A stretch of 64,000 bases of DNA from Alitta virens (lineage: Eukaryota > Annelida > Polychaeta > Phyllodocida > Nereididae): positions 23,918,975-23,982,974 of the forward strand of contig OW028580.1 in the NCBI GenBank assembly GCA_932294295.1. Reading direction: 5' to 3'. The position numbers and the translations under genes are program-made. How positions within the stretch are numbered: position 1 is the first letter of the stretch; each line of letters starts with the position of its first letter. Positions 58,591 through 64,000 of the stretch are shown one piece after another. The notes beneath the pieces are model-generated. The model worked only from the letters and a program-made list of their open reading frames with translations. It made no database searches and had not been told where the DNA came from.

Positions 58591-59518
58591 ACTAATACTA
58601 TATAGCAAAAGCTATATATGACAACAGTGACTGTGTTGCCATCCATTTATGAGGCTGCAAATTCTTTAGGGGCTGACTGGGCGAATAAAAATCACATTTC
58701 GAAGGGGATTAGTCTTCATATGTTTACAATGATTGACAACACAACAAAAATAATAAAAATACCAACCTATTTCGCAGATGTTCCTGGATTTTGTTACTGA
58801 GACTTGAAAACTCTCTCCACATCAAAATGGCTACCAGATGAAAATAATCCCCAGATGAGCTTAGATGGCGCTTGTAAATTAAATTAATATTTTCGTAATG
58901 TGAATAAAAAACTTTGCAGCAATGTTATTAATGTTGTTTTTTTTAAAACATTGCACAGACATCATTACAACATACATATTATCATTTACCTAATGATGTG
59001 ACAATATTATTTGAGTAATGTAACAATATGATAGTGTGGACCTAGAAATACTTGCGGCAACATCATTAATCATATTATAACAAAACACTATGGAAATGTT
59101 GGCAGAACACATTTTTATATCATGAATAAAATCCTTCTGGCAATATGTTAAATAACATATTTAAAAGATATGACACAGATATTTTTTACAACGTCCACAT
59201 TATCATTCATATTATGTTGTGACAAAATTATTTGAGCATAATGTTACAATATGAAAGTATGGACCCTAGAAATGCTTGCGGCAATATTATATATCATATC
59301 ATCATAAAACATTATCAAAATAGTTTAACCATGTAAATTATATTATACAATGTTGTCTCCACACTTACACAATCTGTTTTGGAAAATTTTTTGTCAAATA
59401 TTGTCCCAATGAGTGAGTGCTAATATTATTCAAAATTTGTTGTGTTTACAGAGAACAGGGGCCCTAAAATGGACTTAGATATTCTATTATTATGAGAAAA
59501 TAAAACTGTCAAAGAAAT

Positions 59519-60282
59519 GTCAAAATGAAGTTTTGAAAGTGAAAGTACTATGATATAGTTGTTGAGATGTGGATGTCTGGGAAAGTATATGTCATTTATG
59601 GAAGTTTGGTCAACTGAACCTCCAAAAGTAACAAAGGCACTCTTTTAGTAGACATATTATGACAAATTTTGATGCATGTAGATGTAGTAGTGTCAGAGTT
59701 CTGCTCTGGAAACAAAAAATAAAATAAAATCCCAATTCTGTAAAAAAAAAACAATAGCTGAAACATGGCAATAAGGCTATTATGATAAGCTGTTCCATTG
59801 TCCTGCCAAAAGTTATAAATGTAGTAATCGCACATGCAATTTGGACTCCTGGTTCGAACATCAAACTTTGCCATATACGCATTTATTATCATGCAAAATA
59901 CATGTAAATTGATACAAAACATGACATTAAATATTGATTTTATTAGAAAAGGTAAACAAATTGTATAAGCATTAAAAGAATATTTGATAAAATCATAAAG
60001 TTCTATTGAAGTTGCTCAAAAAATCTCAAACAGCAGGACTTCAGAAACCACTATGAACTTTGGGTTGGTTCTGTTTCTGGCGTTGCAACTCTTGTCCGAC
60101 GTTTTGCGCATGCTTATTTAAGATTCGAGACGTCTGATTGGCTGAGAGGTCGTAAAATTATTTTTTGTTGGCGATAAGAGCGACGATCATTCTTGTCTAA
60201 ATACTTGTCAAATAAAAAATAATAATTTTCAGAAATAGTGTAAACTGTGACCCAACGTGACCTAAAACACCGACCATCTGAG
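59519..60282. repeat. Dispersed repeat family S, copy 2
   Basis: It matches 51,592-52,608 at both ends (aaaatgaagttttgaaag; gattcgagacgtctgattgg; gatcattcttgtctaaatac). The interiors differ. Confidence 0.65.
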
Positions 60283-60767
60283 TTTGCCCTGTATGCTTCC
60301 CATTGATTTGGATACGAATTATACAGAATTATACCTGTGGTTTCTTTAAACAAGAATAACATTAGGTGCCTGGTTACAGAGGTTTTTAGAACCATGTTAA
60401 TCATTATGTTATATCAATGATGTTTGCAACTATACCCGAACTGACATTTATATATTTTATGGACTGAGATGAGCTGTAACATACTAATTAATAATTACTG
60501 TTTTTTATACTTAGTTTATTACAACTATAATGTATGCACAGTGGTGTATGTTATATGCACTTTAATGTGATGTCATTATGAAGTAGGATCTTATGAAAAG
60601 ATTGTTTAAATTGTTTTGTTTTTTCAGATTTTCGAAATCTTATCTGCATGATTAGAATGGACGGTTTTATTGCAATTGTAATAATTATATAAAATCAGTG
60701 TAAATAAAACCATTGTATCACAGTAAAATCTATATCTCTACGATCATCAGGAGGGGACCAACTTAAT

Positions 60768-61432
60768 CGAATACAGGTCATTTCGTAGACACGCAAAATC
60801 TTCGACATGCCAAGTCGTTGACACTTTTGAGGGTCAGGTACAAATTCGCTGACAAACCAACTCGTGTAAATTCGTGAGCGCTTGACAAAGTCGTTGACAA
60901 ACCTAAAATCACTGTAACCAACTCGTTGACAGTCCAACTCGTTGACAATTTAATGCAAATTCGTTGACAGCTAATTTGGACATATACCATTTCGTCGACA
61001 AGTCGGTAAACTCCAGAGGGCGTGACTGGTAGTGCACAACAGGGATAGTGGAGAGCAATGGGCAGGGAAAAGCAACGGTTTTATTTTTTCAAACTTGCAA
61101 TTGATCACCTTATTGATATATATTTATAAAAATACACTGACTGGTTTTTGTGTTTGTTTCGACCTCAAAAATATAAAATAAACATGCAGTATGAAAGTAA
61201 TGTTGTAAGGTGGCAGCACTGGTACGAGTATACTATTGCGACATCTGGCGAATTTGCGTGAACTAAATAAAAAAAAAGACATGTCAACGAGTTGGTATAG
61301 CCACGTTTTCTGTCAACGAGATGGTCGTCCGGAAATAATTTGTCAACCAGTTTGTCCACCTCCTGTCGACGGGTTGGTTGTCAACGAATTGGTTGTCGAC
61401 GATTTGGCGTGTCGACGAAGTGACTCGATACG
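60768..61432. mobile_element. Foldback-like element, family 3
   Basis: The left arm (60,768-61,000) is built of degenerate 14-20 base units of the form actcgttgacaaacc. The right arm (about 61,280-61,432) carries the same units inverted (gtcaacgagttggt, tgtcgacgatttgg). The tips also pair (left ggtcatttcgtagacacgc; right, reversed, agtcacttcgtcgacacgc). The central spacer is about 280 bases. There is no ORF of note. It ends about 150 bases before the probable ZIP promoter. Confidence 0.75.
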
Positions 61433-61584
61433 ACTTGGCTGGGACATTGAACTAGAAGTTCAATGGGCTGGGACCTGCCAGCGATTATTGATTATTGGCT
61501 AACCCTCCCTTCGAAGTTACCAAATTTTTCACTAGGCGGCGGAATACAGTCATGCCCTCTGTTGTTTTTATTCGTATCATATCT

Positions 61585-61599
61585 GGGTCACGTTGACCC
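61585..61599. promoter_or_regulatory. Perfect inverted repeat GGGTCA-CGT-TGACCC, nuclear-receptor-type site
   Basis: The 15-base word GGGTCACGTTGACCC is two inverted half-sites spaced by three bases. This is the geometry of steroid receptor (estrogen-response-element-like, AGGTCAnnnTGACCT) sites. It lies about 70-85 bases before the 5' UTR splice donor of the ZIP gene, so it is close to the expected start of transcription. Whether any receptor binds it is unknown. Confidence 0.55.
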
Positions 61600-61600
61600 A

Positions 61601-61670
61601 GTTCTTTGTCCTTGTTGAGCGGCGTGGCTCACGTTCAATTCAGAGAGAGATCGCAGTTATCAGGCACAAG
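61601..61670 (+). other. Probable 5' UTR exon (3' part) of the ZIP gene
   Basis: A strong donor (caag then gtgagt at 61,671) pairs with a strong acceptor (ttacaatttcag ending at 62,280) nine bases before the ATG. The exon's 5' end is not determined. Confidence 0.55.
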
Positions 61671-62289
61671 GTGAGTCTAATTTTGCTCAAAATAATAGCT
61701 GTAAAAAATTTCGGTGTTGCATGAATATGAGTGGCTCAAAATATAGCAGAAACATGTTCCCATCCTTTGGCAAACTTGAAGCAGGCTTTGGTTTGGGATG
61801 GAGGTTTTTGTAACTTTGTTATGACAGTAATGTAAGATGATTTTAGTTTTTAACCTTCTTTCAGTGATGCACACAAAAATAAAATAGCTTCCAATGCATG
61901 AAACACAATGGTGCATCAGTCATGTCATGGAGTCATGCCATGGTCATGTCGTCTCATGATCATTCCTCTTGAAACTTTATGAATGGGATGATTGGCACAA
62001 CTCAGCCCACCTGCTCCGAAGTTCAATACTCAGAATTTAATAATTGACAATTAGTACAATACCAAGTTGGTCTGAGCAAAGACATACAATCAGTTACAAT
62101 AGATAATTACTTTGAATGCCAATTGTAGTACACAAAAATTTATTTTCATTGAGGTTCAAAACTTCAAATAGACTATTGAATGACATTCTTCTAATGATTT
62201 TTTTCCTTTAAAGTACTAGTGAAGTTATCATTCTTGAATTAAAAGTGTGTTTCTAAAGATGATTCCGATTACAATTTCAGCTCGGCAAG

Positions 62290-63444
62290 ATGCAGCGCTT
62301 TGTTGCGAAAATCCTAGCAGGGCTGGTGGTCTTCTTTGTACCACTAGGATGCACCCTAGTTCCTGTGAAGATGGGGAGCTACTTCATCAAGAAAGGCGAC
62401 AAAGGTAAACGTGTCCTGAGCTGCTTAATGTGCTTCGGAGGGGGTGTATTCTTTGGTACATTCATGCTTCATATGATGCCAGAAGTTAGAGATATCTTGG
62501 ACAAGGCGTTGATTAAGCCTAACCACATGGACTATCCTTTCTCTGAGTTTCTGATGGCAGCTGGTTTCTTTGTGGTGCTCCTGATCGAGAAGTTTGCACT
62601 GACCATACATGCCAAGACACAAGTGAGAAAGGCGAAGAAATGTCACGATTGTCCATTCATCGAGCCTGCAAACAATTGTCCATTTAGTAGCCAAGAAATG
62701 AGCAAGATGAACGGCAAGGTCCTTGATATCGAAGACCTCGGTAAAACTATGACTGATACTACTGCGTCTGCCTGTGAGTGCAAGGATGGTGGGTGCGACT
62801 CAGAAAGAAAAACGCTCGCAGCATGCGACCCCACAGTCAAGGCAGAGAACCATAAGAATCACCACAATGAAGAAGAAACCGTGAGCATAGACGGCGATGT
62901 TGCGCACCATGCCAGTCGTTCCTTAGTCCTAGTAATTGCTCTATCGCTGCATCGTATCTTTGAAGGAATGAGCATTGGTCTGAAATACACCACTTTGGGT
63001 GTGTGGAATTTATTGATTGCCGTCTTGTGCCACGAAACTGTCATTGGTTTCAGTTTAGGGTTGCAATTTGTTCGTAATAAGTTCAGCGATAGACGTAACC
63101 TGATCTTTTGTTGCGTGGTCTCTCTCATAATGCCTGTTGGTGTTGCAATTGGGACTGCTTTAGTGGAGTCAGGTGGGGAGGGGACTAACGTTACATTAGA
63201 TATTGTAAATGGGGTCTTGCAGGCAATATCAACAGGTACATTCATCTATGTCACTTTCTTTGAAATTTTGCAAGATGAAATCACTCATGCTGACCACGAC
63301 ATGGGCAAGGTCTTTTCTCTGATTGTAGGATTTGGTGTCATGGCAGCTTTAAGCGCTATTCCTGAACCTGCGGAATTTATTCCAGTGTTGACTGATGGAG
63401 TAAATACTACAGTATCAGCTCTATTGACCACTCCGTCTGTGTAA
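62290..63444 (+). CDS. ZIP-family zinc transporter (SLC39A1/2/3-like)
   Basis: A single coding exon of 384 residues; the acceptor ending at 62,280 leaves a 9-base UTR before the ATG. Eight membrane segments are visible: about 8-28, 43-61, 87-106, 212-232, 240-258, 271-291, 305-325 and 341-357. A long cytoplasmic loop (107-210) carries Cys pairs (CHDC, CECKDGGC) and a His-rich stretch (ENHKNHHNEEE, HH at 206-207), which usually bind or sense metal. Transport residues are His221 and Glu225 in LSLHRIFEGMSIGL of TM4. TM5 has His248-Glu249 (LCHETVIGFSLGL), where ZIP1-type proteins usually have His-Lys. Family members move zinc into the cytoplasm at the plasma membrane or from vesicles. An intact gene on all visible grounds. 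The subfamily is assigned by length and loop, not by a tree. Confidence 0.93.
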   Translation: MQRFVAKILAGLVVFFVPLGCTLVPVKMGSYFIKKGDKGKRVLSCLMCFGGGVFFGTFMLHMMPEVRDILDKALIKPNHMDYPFSEFLMAAGFFVVLLIEKFALTIHAKTQVRKAKKCHDCPFIEPANNCPFSSQEMSKMNGKVLDIEDLGKTMTDTTASACECKDGGCDSERKTLAACDPTVKAENHKNHHNEEETVSIDGDVAHHASRSLVLVIALSLHRIFEGMSIGLKYTTLGVWNLLIAVLCHETVIGFSLGLQFVRNKFSDRRNLIFCCVVSLIMPVGVAIGTALVESGGEGTNVTLDIVNGVLQAISTGTFIYVTFFEILQDEITHADHDMGKVFSLIVGFGVMAALSAIPEPAEFIPVLTDGVNTTVSALLTTPSV

Positions 63445-64000
63445 TTTCTAATGCAATGTCTGTTAAATTATAGATCTGTAAAACTGTGTAAAAGTAATTT
63501 ATCTTGATCATGATCTGCCTTGTGGTTTCTGCTGGTTGATGAAATACAGTGATGTAGTCATGTGGATGTAACATGCAAAGTTTTTAAATTGGTCTGTCAC
63601 TGACTCATTACATAAGTCTACATGTCTTTTAAAAGATATGAATTGAATGTCAATTGGTTCCCAAGTTATTTGCATTGCCATCCTGTGCCATACATCATAT
63701 TATAATCATATTAACAGTGCTTAAATTATTTGAAAAACATTCTGTATGGCTGCGTCCCAGTTGGGTCAGTGCATATGGTATTTTTTCATGATTCATCCTT
63801 CAGCCGAAAGTGTTAACTGTTTTCCAAGTTAATATTTGTCATACAAAAAAAAAAAGGTGACATATCTGTGGGGTTGTTGTTTTGCCACCCACTTAACAAA
63901 TTTAATCACAGTAATAACATAACAATGGATCACTGGCGGATCCAGCCCTGCCTCTACTGCTATGGTGGGGAGTGGAATAGTGAAGCAGAACTACACAATG
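63445..64000 (+). other. Probable 3' UTR and downstream sequence of the ZIP gene
   Basis: No canonical AATAAA is seen before the window ends, so the transcript end is not placed. Confidence 0.4.

Larger units (their letters stand above)
57571..60767. other. Intergenic DNA between OST-alpha copy B and the ZIP gene
   Basis: It holds the 5' flank of copy B, a Tc1-like end with hairpin (58,138-58,201), a 26-base palindrome (58,565-58,590) and repeat family S copy 2 (59,519-60,282). No gene was recognised. Confidence 0.45.

Noticed and set aside
60768..61432. CRISPR-like array (short repeats with spacers)
   Set aside because: The repeats are degenerate, spacers are too short and irregular, and the two halves are inverted; the context is animal DNA.
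62859..63245. 128-residue minus-strand reading frame
   Set aside because: It is antisense to the ZIP coding exon and shows no independent protein features.

Overview
The window is animal nuclear DNA, AT-rich by eye, with spliced genes (GT-AG and some GC-AG introns) and a heavy, varied load of transposons. There are no prokaryotic-style operons. The gene set (a membrane guanylate cyclase receptor of the natriuretic-peptide-receptor type, OST-alpha-like transporters, a ZIP zinc transporter) and the repeat content (BEL/Pao, APE-type LINE, PIF/Harbinger, tRNA-headed SINEs, many small palindromic elements) suggest a marine invertebrate. I cannot name the phylum from sequence alone.

Layout: 0-7.8 kb is repeats: a TA-flanked element with CAGGGTGC ends, a decayed LINE at 3.2-6.1 kb, and a short tandem repeat. 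From 7.85 to 13.8 kb lie the last six exons (+ strand) of a receptor guanylate cyclase whose catalytic domain has lost several key residues. Its introns hold a second CAGGGTGC element and a SINE fragment that landed in a splice-acceptor pyrimidine tract. From 14 to 20.9 kb there are only repeats and unrecognised intergenic DNA. Two tandem OST-alpha (SLC51A-like) genes follow on the minus strand: copy A (8 exons, 28,993 to 20,922) and copy B (8 exons, 57,570 to 37,531). Their intron positions and phases are identical and every exon joins in frame. Between them sit two elements with inverted arms made of short tandem repeats; one carries a BEL/Pao pol fragment. Intron 6 of copy B holds an apparently intact PIF/Harbinger transposon (transposase plus a MADF/Myb-like protein), itself inserted in a related older element. 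From 57.6 to 61.4 kb there are repeats, including a third element with tandem-repeat arms. At 61.5-63.4 kb lies a ZIP (SLC39A1-3 type) gene with a 5' UTR intron, a single coding exon, and a perfect inverted GGGTCA/TGACCC site in its probable promoter.

The host genes share no obvious pathway: cGMP-type receptor signalling, steroid/bile-acid-type organic solute efflux, and zinc uptake. Most of the unusual structure is in the mobile DNA. Three families with unrelated sequence share one foldback-like design, there is nested Harbinger insertion, and there are three different tRNA-like SINE families. Coordinates of splice sites were read by eye from consensus GT(GC)/AG sites and checked by exon length and reading frame.
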